The notes under the pieces were generated by a model that had not been told where the DNA came from, made no database searches, and saw only the letters and a list, made by a program, of their open reading frames with translations. 64,000 bases of DNA from Geoalkalibacter halelectricus (lineage in GTDB: Bacteria; Desulfobacterota; Desulfuromonadia; Desulfuromonadales; Geoalkalibacteraceae), in contig NZ_CP092109.1 of NCBI RefSeq assembly GCF_025263685.1, positions 2,605,001-2,669,000 of the forward strand, read 5' to 3'. Made by a program: the position numbers and the translations under genes. Below, piece after piece: positions 43,085 through 50,671 of this stretch (its first letter is position 1; each line of letters starts with the position of its first letter).

Positions 43085-43556
43085 GATGCCCCCGCATATC
43101 GAACAGGCCATGTTTGAAGCGGTCAGCACCACGCTGGAAAACATGGCATTCATGGATATTCAGCCTCTGCGCGTCCCCCATGACTGCGACGGTCACGCAC
43201 GCGTCTTTCGCGCTTCACTGCTGGTCAAGGATCCCCTGCAGGGCGAACTCTGCCTGATCATGCCCGAGGAGCTGCTGCGCGAAATCGCCTCGGGCATCTA
43301 CGCCGCGCCGCCCGAGGAACTGCCGCGCCGCAAACTCAGCGACATTCTCACCGAGTTGCTCAACACCATCGCCGGGTTGTTTCTCAGCCGCGCGCTGCCG
43401 GCCAACCAGACCTTTGAATTGGGCCTGCCGGAAATCACCGAAGTCAACTGCCGGGAAATCGAACCGACCCTGCTGCAATGGCATTTCCAAGCCGACGCTG
43501 GACACTTCTGCCTGAGCGCGGGAGGCGATTCCTGGAATCAACTATTAGTCCCCTAA
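43074..43556 (+). CDS. CheX/CheC-type phosphatase domain protein
   Basis: A 160-aa protein with the D-X3-E-X2-N phosphatase signature at D90, E94, N97 (LSDILTELLNTIAG), characteristic of the CheC/CheX/FliY family that dephosphorylates CheY-P. The start ATG at 43074 overlaps the preceding receiver by 11 bases and follows GAGGAGAACGAGA; a second ATG at 43086 is possible. It is the most divergent of the phosphatase set here. Target assignment is inferred only from its coupling to the receiver gene. Confidence 0.75.
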   Translation: MPPEMPPHIEQAMFEAVSTTLENMAFMDIQPLRVPHDCDGHARVFRASLLVKDPLQGELCLIMPEELLREIASGIYAAPPEELPRRKLSDILTELLNTIAGLFLSRALPANQTFELGLPEITEVNCREIEPTLLQWHFQADAGHFCLSAGGDSWNQLLVP

Positions 43557-43597
43557 ATAAACGACACTCACCGACAACCGCAAAACAGGAGGCAACC

Positions 43598-43969
43598 ATG
43601 GCCACATCCGTACTGATCATCGACGACTCCAACACCATGCGCAAAATCGTGCAGCGCTCCCTGCGCCAGGCCGGTTTTGAATTCAGCAAAATCCTCGAGG
43701 CCGGCGACGGCCAGGAAGCCCTGTCCGTTCTGGCGTCCGAACAGGTCGACCTGATCCTCTCCGACATCAACATGCCCAACATGGACGGCATCGAATTTTT
43801 GCGCCAGAAAGCGGCCAATGCCGACATCAAGGACATTCCCGTGGTCATGATCACCACCGAGGCCGGCAACGACATTCTCGGCGAAGCCAAGTCCCTGGGC
43901 GCCAAAGGCAGCATCAAGAAACCCTTTACCGCCGACCAGGTCCAGGACGTTCTCGGGGGTCTCATTTAA
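43598..43969 (+). CDS. cheY: Chemotaxis response regulator CheY
   Basis: A 123-aa receiver with D9/D10, phospho-acceptor D56 in LSDINMPNMDG, T86 in MITTEAG and K108 in IKKPFTADQ, all canonical. It would carry the signal from CheA to FliM. The ATG at 43598 follows ACAGGAGGCAACC, so it has its own strong ribosome site; the 40 codons upstream in frame are inside the preceding gene. Confidence 0.92.
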   Translation: MATSVLIIDDSNTMRKIVQRSLRQAGFEFSKILEAGDGQEALSVLASEQVDLILSDINMPNMDGIEFLRQKAANADIKDIPVVMITTEAGNDILGEAKSLGAKGSIKKPFTADQVQDVLGGLI

Positions 43970-43992
43970 CCTGTCGAAATAAGGAGTCGCCC

Positions 43993-44454
43993 GTGGATCT
44001 GGCAAAAACCATCAGTGAAGCGACCCGGGAAATCTTCGAAACCATGATCATGGCCGAAGTCATCCCCGGAGAGCCCCGCAATGAAGGGGCGCAAAAATAT
44101 TCCTGCACGGTATCGGGAATGGTCGGCCTGGCCGGGCTGTTCAAGGGCATGATCGCCATCCACACCCCGGATGCCGTGGCCATGTCCATCACCAGCAGCT
44201 TTCTCGGCATGGACGTGGAGGAAGTCAACGACGATGTCACCGATGCCATCGGCGAGTTGGCCAACATGCTCGCCGGGTCGGTAAAAATGGCCTTGTCGCA
44301 AAACGGCAAGGACATTACCCTGTCGATTCCCTCAACCATCACCGGCGAGGAATATTCCATCAACTGCATTCTCGACACCGACCGGGTAATCATGCCCTTC
44401 ACCCTCGGCGAGGGGCAGTTTCTGGTGGAATTGCAAGTGGAAAAACAAGCCTGA
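43993..44454 (+). CDS. cheX: CheX-like phosphatase, copy A
   Basis: A 153-aa protein with the CheX fold pattern: an N-terminal helix (ISEATREIFETMIMAEV), a central GLFKGMIAIHTPDAVAMSITSSFLGM, and D84-AIG-E88-LA-N91 as the catalytic signature. It starts with GTG after AAGGAGTCGCCC, 23 bases past cheY. It is clearly paralogous to the next gene: same length and signature residues at identical positions. Expected activity is CheY-P dephosphorylation. Confidence 0.85.
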   Translation: MDLAKTISEATREIFETMIMAEVIPGEPRNEGAQKYSCTVSGMVGLAGLFKGMIAIHTPDAVAMSITSSFLGMDVEEVNDDVTDAIGELANMLAGSVKMALSQNGKDITLSIPSTITGEEYSINCILDTDRVIMPFTLGEGQFLVELQVEKQA

Positions 44455-44521
44455 GACCGACGCCCGGCACCTTGAACGGTATCATCCGCCGCCCGCCGAT
44501 GGGGCGGCCAGGGAGAAGAAT

Positions 44522-44983
44522 GTGGATCTCGAGCCTTTGATCGTCACCGCGACCCAGTGCGTCTTTTCCACCATGCTCATGCTCGATCTCGAGCCCGAAC
44601 CGGTCGAGAATGCGGGCGAGGTGGCCCTTGCCGGGGGCATCACCGGCATGCTGGGCTTTTCCGGGGATCTCAGCGGCATGCTCAGCCTGCACTGTCCGGC
44701 GCAAGTCGCAACCGGTATCACCGGCGGTTTTCTCGGCATGGAGGTGGAAGAAATCAATGCCGACGTCAAGGACGCCATCGGCGAGATGGTCAACATGCTC
44801 ACCGGTAGCCTGAAAGAAGGCCTGGCCCATGTCGGGCACGACATCCGCCTGGCGATTCCCACCACCATCGTCGGACGCTCCTTTCGCATCTCCAGCCAGA
44901 GCGCGGAGAACCGGATCTGCATCCCCTTCTCCCTGCCCGAGGGGCGCTTTTTCGTCGAAGTGAAATACAAGCGGACAACTTAG
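44522..44983 (+). CDS. cheX: CheX-like phosphatase, copy B
   Basis: A 153-aa protein with D84-AIG-E88-MV-N91 and the same layout as copy A (GDLSGMLSLHCPAQVATGITGGFLGMEVEEIN). The start is GTG after AGGGAGAAGAAT. The two copies are moderately diverged, so the duplication is old and they may serve different receivers. Confidence 0.85.
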   Translation: MDLEPLIVTATQCVFSTMLMLDLEPEPVENAGEVALAGGITGMLGFSGDLSGMLSLHCPAQVATGITGGFLGMEVEEINADVKDAIGEMVNMLTGSLKEGLAHVGHDIRLAIPTTIVGRSFRISSQSAENRICIPFSLPEGRFFVEVKYKRTT

Positions 44984-45001
44984 AAGGGATAGAATCCGAA
45001 C

Positions 45002-46942
45002 GTGCAAAGGGCGGTAGTCGACAGCGTTCTCAAATCGGCGATGACCAAGGTCGCCGAGGAGGTCGCCAGCCTGCTGGGCGAGGAGTTCAAGCTTGCCGAA
45101 CCTCGCTTCGCGGCGCTGAGCAAACAGGAGTATTTCGCCACTCCGCGGGACAAGTGCGCCTACACCCGGGTCGCCGGCAACGGTGACTTCAGCGGCGAGG
45201 CCGCCATCATCCTGCCCCTCAAGGACGCGGTCCAGCTCGGCGGCACCCTGATCATGCTGCCCGACGAGGAACTGGCACAGAAAGTCAAAAACCCCGTCCT
45301 CGATGGGGAGGAAGGCGATGCTTTCGGCGAGGTGGCCAACATCATCGTCGGAGCGGTCACGGCGGTCTTCGAGGATCTCTACCCGAAAAAGCTGCATTTT
45401 AAAAAAACCACCAGCGAAACCCTCATCCCCACCAAGGTCGACCTCGAGGCGCCGGAGCCGTTCGCGCCCGGTCATTATCATCTCAGCGCGGCCGCCATGA
45501 GCCTCGCCGGCAAGCCCCTGGGCGACCTGGAGTTACTCTTTCCCCTGGCCCTGCTCGGCTTGCCCCTGCCCGAACAAGCACCGCAGGCCGCCGCGACGAC
45601 CGAAAAACCCCAGCAGTCATCGGTCAAACGCGACGCCGTGGCGACGCCGACCGAGGACCAGACGGCCGCGCGCTCCGCGTCCACCGCCTCCAACGAGGAG
45701 CGCCAGGCCGCGGCACGCGTTGCCCAAGCCGACGCCGAAGCCCCGGCCGCGCCCGCAGCCGCGCAAGAATCGCCGGATGCGCAAGCCGAGCAGCCGACCG
45801 AGGTCCAATCCGCCGGGGTGGCGCGCGGCGTCGTCGACAACATTCTCGGCAACGCTTTCAAGGAAATCGCCAAGGATCTCTCCGACCTGGTCGGCCAGCC
45901 GGTCAAATGCGCCGGCCCCGCCTTTCAGCCCCTGACCAAGGCCGATTACCTCGCCCTGCCCCGCGACAAGGGTGCGCTGGCGCGCCTGGAAATCAACGGC
46001 GACTACCAGGGCGAAGCGTTTCTCATCGTGCGCCAGCGCGATGCGGTGCTGTTCGGCGGCACCCTCATCATGCTGCCGGACGAGGAGCTGGCGGCCAAGG
46101 TCAAAGCAGCGAAATTCGAGGGCGAGGAGGCCGACGCCTACGGCGAGGTGGCCAATATCGTCACCGGCTCGCTGACCAAGGTGCTTGAAGAGCAATATCC
46201 GCGCAAACTGCATCTCAAGCGCACCCTGGTGGAGCCGTTGATCCCGACCAAGGTCGATCTTCAGGGGGCGCAGCCCTTTGCTCCCGGCGAGTACTATCTG
46301 GCCACCTGCCAACTGGCCCTGGAAAAAAAACCCCTGGGCGAACTCGACCTGCTCTTTCCGGCGGCGGCCCTGGATGTCAAGCTCGACAAGCCCGAGGAAA
46401 AACCAGCGGCCGCAAACGCCGACGCAAGCCGTGGGAATACTTCGCGCCAGGCCGAGTCCGCTGAAAACGACCGCAAAGTCACTCATGCCAACGCCATCAG
46501 CAGCGACGACCTTGCTGCCCTTCAAGCCGAGGCTGCTCGCAGCGACGACGATGAGGCACCCAAGCAGGTCGGTACCATTCTGATCGTGGCGGAAACCGGG
46601 GATGTCGGGGAGCCTTTCGGCGCGTTGCTGAATCAGCGTGGGCAGGATCACCGGATCATGCATTTTCAGGACAACGTCAAAAAAGCCGTTAACGGCCACC
46701 AGGTCCATGGCGTCTTTCTGGTCATGAACGAGGTTTCGGAACAGGGCTTTGCCGCCGCCATCAAAATCAAGTCGGCCCTGCCGAAAAAGGTGCCGTTGGT
46801 GATGGCCGCCCCCCAGTGGACCCGCACCACCGTGCTCAAGGCGGTACGCTACGGGGTGCGCGACATTCTGGTCACGCCCGCCGCGCCCGAGGAAATCGCC
46901 GAGAAGCTCTCCCGCCACATGGGCACCGCTTCCAGCCCTTGA
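45002..46942 (+). CDS. Tandem CheX/CheC-like domains fused to a degenerate receiver
   Basis: The 646-aa protein has two copies of a domain of about 185 residues (1-190 and 274-460). Both share Y-x-A-x-PRDK, FGGTLIMLPDEELA-type and LIPTKVDL blocks. Each carries the phosphatase signature, D106-AFG-E110-VA-N113 and D378-AYG-E382-VA-N385. An Ala/Glu-rich linker joins them, and another (about 462-520) leads to a receiver-like domain (523-640) that lacks the acidic pair, has N576 where the phospho-acceptor would sit, and lacks the lysine. It starts with GTG after AGAAGGGATAGAATCCGAAC. Function is unknown; a double phosphatase regulated by a pseudo-receiver is inference. Confidence 0.7.
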   Translation: MQRAVVDSVLKSAMTKVAEEVASLLGEEFKLAEPRFAALSKQEYFATPRDKCAYTRVAGNGDFSGEAAIILPLKDAVQLGGTLIMLPDEELAQKVKNPVLDGEEGDAFGEVANIIVGAVTAVFEDLYPKKLHFKKTTSETLIPTKVDLEAPEPFAPGHYHLSAAAMSLAGKPLGDLELLFPLALLGLPLPEQAPQAAATTEKPQQSSVKRDAVATPTEDQTAARSASTASNEERQAAARVAQADAEAPAAPAAAQESPDAQAEQPTEVQSAGVARGVVDNILGNAFKEIAKDLSDLVGQPVKCAGPAFQPLTKADYLALPRDKGALARLEINGDYQGEAFLIVRQRDAVLFGGTLIMLPDEELAAKVKAAKFEGEEADAYGEVANIVTGSLTKVLEEQYPRKLHLKRTLVEPLIPTKVDLQGAQPFAPGEYYLATCQLALEKKPLGELDLLFPAAALDVKLDKPEEKPAAANADASRGNTSRQAESAENDRKVTHANAISSDDLAALQAEAARSDDDEAPKQVGTILIVAETGDVGEPFGALLNQRGQDHRIMHFQDNVKKAVNGHQVHGVFLVMNEVSEQGFAAAIKIKSALPKKVPLVMAAPQWTRTTVLKAVRYGVRDILVTPAAPEEIAEKLSRHMGTASSP

Positions 46943-46987
46943 AACATCAAAGGCCCATCCCCAGCGGGGGATGGGCCTTTGATGTTT
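46942..46987. terminator. Bidirectional terminator between converging genes
   Basis: A perfect 21-bp stem (46942-46962 and 46967-46987) with a four-base loop, flanked by AAA and TTT, lies between the chemotaxis cluster and the converging activator gene. It can stop transcription from both sides. Confidence 0.88.
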
Positions 46988-47010
46988 CATTCAATAAAGC
47001 AAGCCGCGTC

Positions 47011-48522
47011 TCACTCCTTCTTGCGCGCCACCCGGGCGAGGAGACTGTCCAGCTGCTTTTTCTTGATCTTTTCCAGCAGCGTGGTGCGCTTTAGATTGAG
47101 CAATTCGGCCGCTTCCTTTTTATTGCCGCCGGTACGGGTCAGGGCCTGCAAAATCAAGCGATCCTCGAAATCGCTCACCAGGGTGTTGAAATCCGCCTGC
47201 TGCTCCAGGGCCGCCAATTCCTCGTCGGGGAGCGGCGGCGCGGTTTGGGGCGGGGATGCGACGGGGGGCGCAACGGATGTCTGGGGCGGCAGCGATGAGG
47301 CGCTAAGGACTGGTGCCGGCGCCGGCTCGGCGGCTGGACCCTCATATTCGCCCCGATATTTTTCCGGCAGATCAGCCGCGGTGACCAGGCCGTCGGCATG
47401 CAGGATAGCCAGGCGCTGCACCAGGTTCTCCAGCTCGCGCACGTTGCCGGGCCAGGCGTATTGCTGCAACGCCGCCAGGGCATCCCCGGCAAATCCGGCC
47501 AGCCCGTGCTTGCGCCCGCGATTGTAAACCTGCATGAACTTTTCGATGAGCAGCGCAATGTCTTCCTTGCGCTCGCGCAGGGGCGGAATCTGCAGGGGCA
47601 CGACGCTCAGACGGTAATAAAGATCCTCGCGGAACAGGCCCTTTTTCACCGAATCCTCCAGATTGCGGTGAGTGGCGGCCACGATACGCACATCGGCGCG
47701 AATGGGTTTAAGACCGCCGACGGGCTCGAATTCCTTCTCCTGCAAAACCCGCAGCAGCTTGGCCTGCAGGGCCGGTTTCATGTCGCCGATCTCATCGAGA
47801 AACAGCGTGCCGCCCTCTGCGTACTGGATGCGCCCCTGCTTGGACTGATTGGCGCCGGTAAAGGCACCCTTGACGTAGCCGAACAGTTCGCTCTCGAGCA
47901 GATCGTCGGGGATGGCGGCGCAGTTGAGAGGCACGAAATTTTTTCCGGCGCGCGGGCTGAAGGCATGCACCGCCTTGGCCACCATTTCCTTGCCGGTACC
48001 GCTTTCGCCCTGAATCAGCACAGTGCTCTCGCCGTCCTCGGCGACGCGCTCGATGATGCCGAAGAGCTTCTGCATCTTCGGCGACTGGCCGATAATGCCA
48101 TGAAAGCCCTCGGTCTTGCGGATTTTCGGGCCGCGCTTTTCCTTGTGGATGAGCAGGTCGTGATGTTCGAGGCTGCGCGCGGTGACGATGATCGCCTCGT
48201 CCAGATCGGTGGGCTTGTTGAGGTAGAAGAGCGCGCCGGCTTGCAGGGACTTGACCACCGCTTCGCGGCTTCCGGCCGGCACCATCACCACCGAAACCAC
48301 CTCGGGGTTCTTGCGCAACACGGCCTTGACCAGATCGATCCCCAGATCCTTGGGGGCGTAGAGGTCGGTGATCAGCAGCGAGATATCCTGGCCGTCGAGG
48401 GACTCCAGGGCCTCTTCGGGGGCATCGGCCTCCAATACCGGACAACCGATCTCCTTGCGCAGCATCACCGCAAGGGTTTCCCGGCCAAGACGGTCATTGT
48501 CAACGAGCAGAATGGATCGCAA
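47011..48522 (-). CDS. Sigma-54-dependent response regulator, flagellar activator type
   Basis: A 503-aa NtrC-class activator. The receiver has D8, D10, phospho-acceptor position D53 and K103. The AAA+ domain has GESGTGKE (172-179), GAFTGA (219-224) for sigma-54 contact and Walker B GGTLFLDEIG (237-246). After a Pro/Ala linker a Fis-type HTH ends the protein (LILQALTRTGGNKKEAAELLNLKRTTLLEKIKKK). The start is TTG at 48522 with AGGGAG seven bases before it. Location next to the chemotaxis cluster and a consensus sigma-54 site before motA make it the likely flagellar regulator (FlgR/FleQ/FlrC role). No sensor kinase gene is adjacent. Confidence 0.88.
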   Translation of the reverse strand: MRSILLVDNDRLGRETLAVMLRKEIGCPVLEADAPEEALESLDGQDISLLITDLYAPKDLGIDLVKAVLRKNPEVVSVVMVPAGSREAVVKSLQAGALFYLNKPTDLDEAIIVTARSLEHHDLLIHKEKRGPKIRKTEGFHGIIGQSPKMQKLFGIIERVAEDGESTVLIQGESGTGKEMVAKAVHAFSPRAGKNFVPLNCAAIPDDLLESELFGYVKGAFTGANQSKQGRIQYAEGGTLFLDEIGDMKPALQAKLLRVLQEKEFEPVGGLKPIRADVRIVAATHRNLEDSVKKGLFREDLYYRLSVVPLQIPPLRERKEDIALLIEKFMQVYNRGRKHGLAGFAGDALAALQQYAWPGNVRELENLVQRLAILHADGLVTAADLPEKYRGEYEGPAAEPAPAPVLSASSLPPQTSVAPPVASPPQTAPPLPDEELAALEQQADFNTLVSDFEDRLILQALTRTGGNKKEAAELLNLKRTTLLEKIKKKQLDSLLARVARKKE

Positions 48523-48560
48523 TGCGGGCTCCCTGGATGAGAAATCCGTTACAGCGCCCT

Positions 48561-48589
48561 ATCATAACGGGGGCCGCGCCATCCTGCAA
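48561..48589 (-). promoter_or_regulatory. Sigma-70 promoter for the activator gene
   Basis: The minus strand has TTGCAG (48589-48584), a 17-base spacer and TATGAT (48566-48561), about 30 bases before the TTG start of the activator. Confidence 0.65.
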
Positions 48590-48623
48590 GATATCATCAA
48601 TGAAAATCAAGGAGAATTAAGCA

Positions 48624-48652
48624 CGGGATCGGCCATCGCAGCGCCGATCCCG
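48624..48652 (-). terminator. Hairpin after tRNA-Ser
   Basis: A perfect 10-bp stem (CGGGATCGGC/GCCGATCCCG) lies 18 bases past the tRNA 3' end on the minus strand. A T-run is weak, so efficiency is uncertain. Confidence 0.5.
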
Positions 48653-48669
48653 CAGAGCAAAGACAAAAA

Positions 48670-48757
48670 TGGCGGAGGGGGTGGGATTCGAACCCACGGT
48701 ACCTTGCGGTACAACAGATTTCGAGTCTGTCACCTTCGACCTCTCGGACACCCCTCC
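48670..48757 (-). tRNA. tRNA-Ser (anticodon CGA)
   Basis: The minus strand gives an 88-base class II tRNA including encoded CCA. The acceptor stem GGAGGGG (48757-48751) pairs with CCCCTCC, the discriminator is G, and the anticodon loop CTCGAAA reads CGA. A long variable arm (TGTACCGCAAGGTACCG region) and a TTCGAAT T-loop are present. It lies between the activator and tadA. Confidence 0.97.
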
Positions 48758-48777
48758 GCATGGGGGATAGGAAAAAG

Positions 48778-49305
48778 TCAGTCTTGGCGCTTGAGATTGC
48801 GTTTTTCTTCGCGCAGTCGGCGGAAAAAACCGCTGAGCAGGGCGCTGCATTCCTGCTCCAGAATGCCTTCGCTCACCGCCACGCGGTGATTGAAGCGCTC
48901 ATCCCGGGAAAAATCATAGATCGAGCCGACGGCGCCGGCGCGCGGGTCGCGGCAGGCGAACACCAGGCGCGGGATGCGCGCCAGGATGATGGCCCCCATG
49001 CACATGACGCAAGGTTCCAGGGTCACGTACAGGGTGGTGTCGAGCAGGCGCCAGGAACCCAGTGCGGCGGCCGCCTCGCGAATGGCGAGCATTTCGGCGT
49101 GGCTGGTCGGATCCTTGCTGATTTCACGCAGGTTGCCGCCGCGCCCGATGACCCGCTCGCCCAGGACAATAATGGCGCCGATGGGCACCTCGCCCTGGTT
49201 TTCGGCGCGGCGCGCCTCCTCCAGAGCCATCTCCATGAACCGCTGGTCACGAAGGTGCTGCGCGGGATCGCCAGCCAAGGATTGCTCAATCGGTCCGCTC
49301 GACAC
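48778..49305 (-). CDS. tadA: tRNA-specific adenosine deaminase TadA
   Basis: TadA converts A34 to inosine in tRNA-Arg(ACG). The 175-aa product has the zinc deaminase motifs SHAE (H69, E71) and PCVMC (C99, C102) and the YDFSRDERFNHRVAVSEGILEQEC segment. The listed start is a GTG; an ATG at 49236 (MEMALEEARRAEN) matches typical TadA N-termini equally well. Interestingly the attachment scar at 52084 derives from a tRNA-Arg(ACG), the TadA substrate. Confidence 0.93.
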   Translation of the reverse strand: MSSGPIEQSLAGDPAQHLRDQRFMEMALEEARRAENQGEVPIGAIIVLGERVIGRGGNLREISKDPTSHAEMLAIREAAAALGSWRLLDTTLYVTLEPCVMCMGAIILARIPRLVFACRDPRAGAVGSIYDFSRDERFNHRVAVSEGILEQECSALLSGFFRRLREEKRNLKRQD

Positions 49306-49712
49306 AAGGGGTATCTTTTACCACGATCAGCCGCCCGTGACAAGCGCCGAAACGCCGCGCCCGGCGAGAAAAATGCGCCATCTTGGCGGGAAAAATCTGG
49401 GTGCAGGGAAAAAATGAAAAAAATTGGGGCGAACCTGGATGGAGGTGGTATCCAGGTCGCCCCGGGTCTCAACAGGGAGAGGGAAGAGGGTTTCGAAAGC
49501 CCGCCTGCCACAACAGGCCTTCGATGGTTGTGATCCTATCCTTTTCTGATTGAGACGGCTACGTTGAGACCGGCAAATTTTACCTCGCAGCCTCACCTTT
49601 GCGCGGTGTGCGAATGCACAGGCCGCAAAGGCGGCGCGACACGGGTTGCGGTCGAAAAACCGTCAATGTTAACATTTTCCTGAATCCGCAAGCCCCCTCC
49701 CGGAGCCTGGTC
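49306..49712. other. 407-base gap with a structured RNA candidate
   Basis: No protein gene is supported here. The central part on the minus strand holds a candidate RNA (49411-49571) described separately. The parts next to tadA and next to the DUF362 gene show no other clear signal. Confidence 0.5.
49411..49571 (-). ncRNA. Candidate structured RNA or tadA leader
   Basis: On the minus strand GGTCTCAAC (49571-49563) near a likely 5' end pairs perfectly with GTTGAGACC (49473-49465). Immediately after comes a strong terminator: GGGGCGACCTGGAT pairs with ATCCAGGTTCGCCCC (one bulge) followed by a T-rich tail. A second TTGAGAC on the plus strand (49550-49556) could compete for the same partner. An inner hairpin TCGAA-GCCTG/CAGGC-TTCGA lies between. 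A TAAAAT box at 49582-49577 would place the start near 49570. It is about 160 bases. It does not look like SRP RNA, and no known riboswitch was recognised. It could be a free RNA or an attenuator in front of tadA. Confidence 0.45.
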
Positions 49713-50591
49713 ATGCCTGACATCCACAGCAATGCCCTCCGCCCCGACACCGCTCACGGCGGTTCGGTTTCTGCCGCCCATCGCGGCAGGGTCCATGTGT
49801 GCACCTTGACGGGTTGGAATGCCAGTGTGGCGCGCCTGCTCGACGCGGCCGGCCTGGCGGAGCAACTCAGCGGCCGGCGCACCGTCCTGCTCAAACCCAA
49901 TCTAGTCGAAGCCAGCAACCCGCCGATCACAACCCCTGTCGCACTCACCGCTGCCGTGGTCGACTACATTCTTACCCACCATCCCGAAATGCGCCTCATC
50001 ATCGGTGAGGGCTGCGGCTCCCTGGATTACGAAACCCAACATTGTTTCGACTCTCTGGGCTACACTGAACTCGCCGAAGAACAAGGCGTCGAGCTCCTTG
50101 ATCTCAATTGCGCCCCCCTCGAACAGTTGAAAAATCCCCGATGCCGGCGCTGGCCACAGATGCACCTGCCAACGGTGCTGTTTGACGCCTACCTGATTTC
50201 CCTGCCGGTTCTCAAAGCCCACACCCTGGCCGGCGTCACCCTGACCCTGAAAAACATGATGGGCGTCGCCCCACCCCGGCACTACCAACAGGGCGGCCAT
50301 TGGAAAAAAGCCGCCTTTCACACCGACATCCATAAGGCAGTGCTCGACCTCAACCGCTACCGCTGCCCTGATTTCACCCTGCTCGACGCCAGCGTCGGCA
50401 TGCGCAAGGCCCACCTCTGGGGTCCGCCCTGCGACCCGCCCCCCAACCTGCTGGTCGCCGGCTACGACCCGGTGGCGGTCGACGCCTACGGCTGCGGCCT
50501 GCTCGGGCGCGCCTGGCAGTCCATCGACCACATCGCCCAGGCTCACGGCGAACTGGGCCAAGCCCACCCCCTTCAGATCCTTGAAGCCTGA
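49713..50591 (+). CDS. DUF362 domain protein
   Basis: The 292-aa product matches the DUF362 domain (VLLKPNLVEASNPPITTPVALTAAVVDYIL, IIGEGCG, LISLPVLKAHTLAGVTLTLKNMMGVAPPRHY, DLNRYRCPDFTLLDASVGMRKAHLWGPP, DPVAVDAYGCGLLGR). Many DUF362 proteins carry ferredoxin-type clusters, but no CX2CX2C motif is present here. Biochemical function is unknown. The ATG at 49713 follows CGGAGCCTGGTC; 38 upstream in-frame codons do not look coding. Confidence 0.8.
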   Translation: MPDIHSNALRPDTAHGGSVSAAHRGRVHVCTLTGWNASVARLLDAAGLAEQLSGRRTVLLKPNLVEASNPPITTPVALTAAVVDYILTHHPEMRLIIGEGCGSLDYETQHCFDSLGYTELAEEQGVELLDLNCAPLEQLKNPRCRRWPQMHLPTVLFDAYLISLPVLKAHTLAGVTLTLKNMMGVAPPRHYQQGGHWKKAAFHTDIHKAVLDLNRYRCPDFTLLDASVGMRKAHLWGPPCDPPPNLLVAGYDPVAVDAYGCGLLGRAWQSIDHIAQAHGELGQAHPLQILEA

Positions 50592-50671
50592 TCCCCGACC
50601 GCGTTTGCCCACAAACGGCAAACTATGCTATTCTGCGTCGGAATTTCGCCAACCATCGCGAGGAGTCTCCT

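Noticed and set aside
49411-49571. SRP RNA, 6S RNA or a GEMM-type riboswitch
   Set aside because: The conserved GGAA tetraloop of SRP RNA, the long bulged 6S helix and the c-di-GMP aptamer signature were not found; the RNA is left unnamed.
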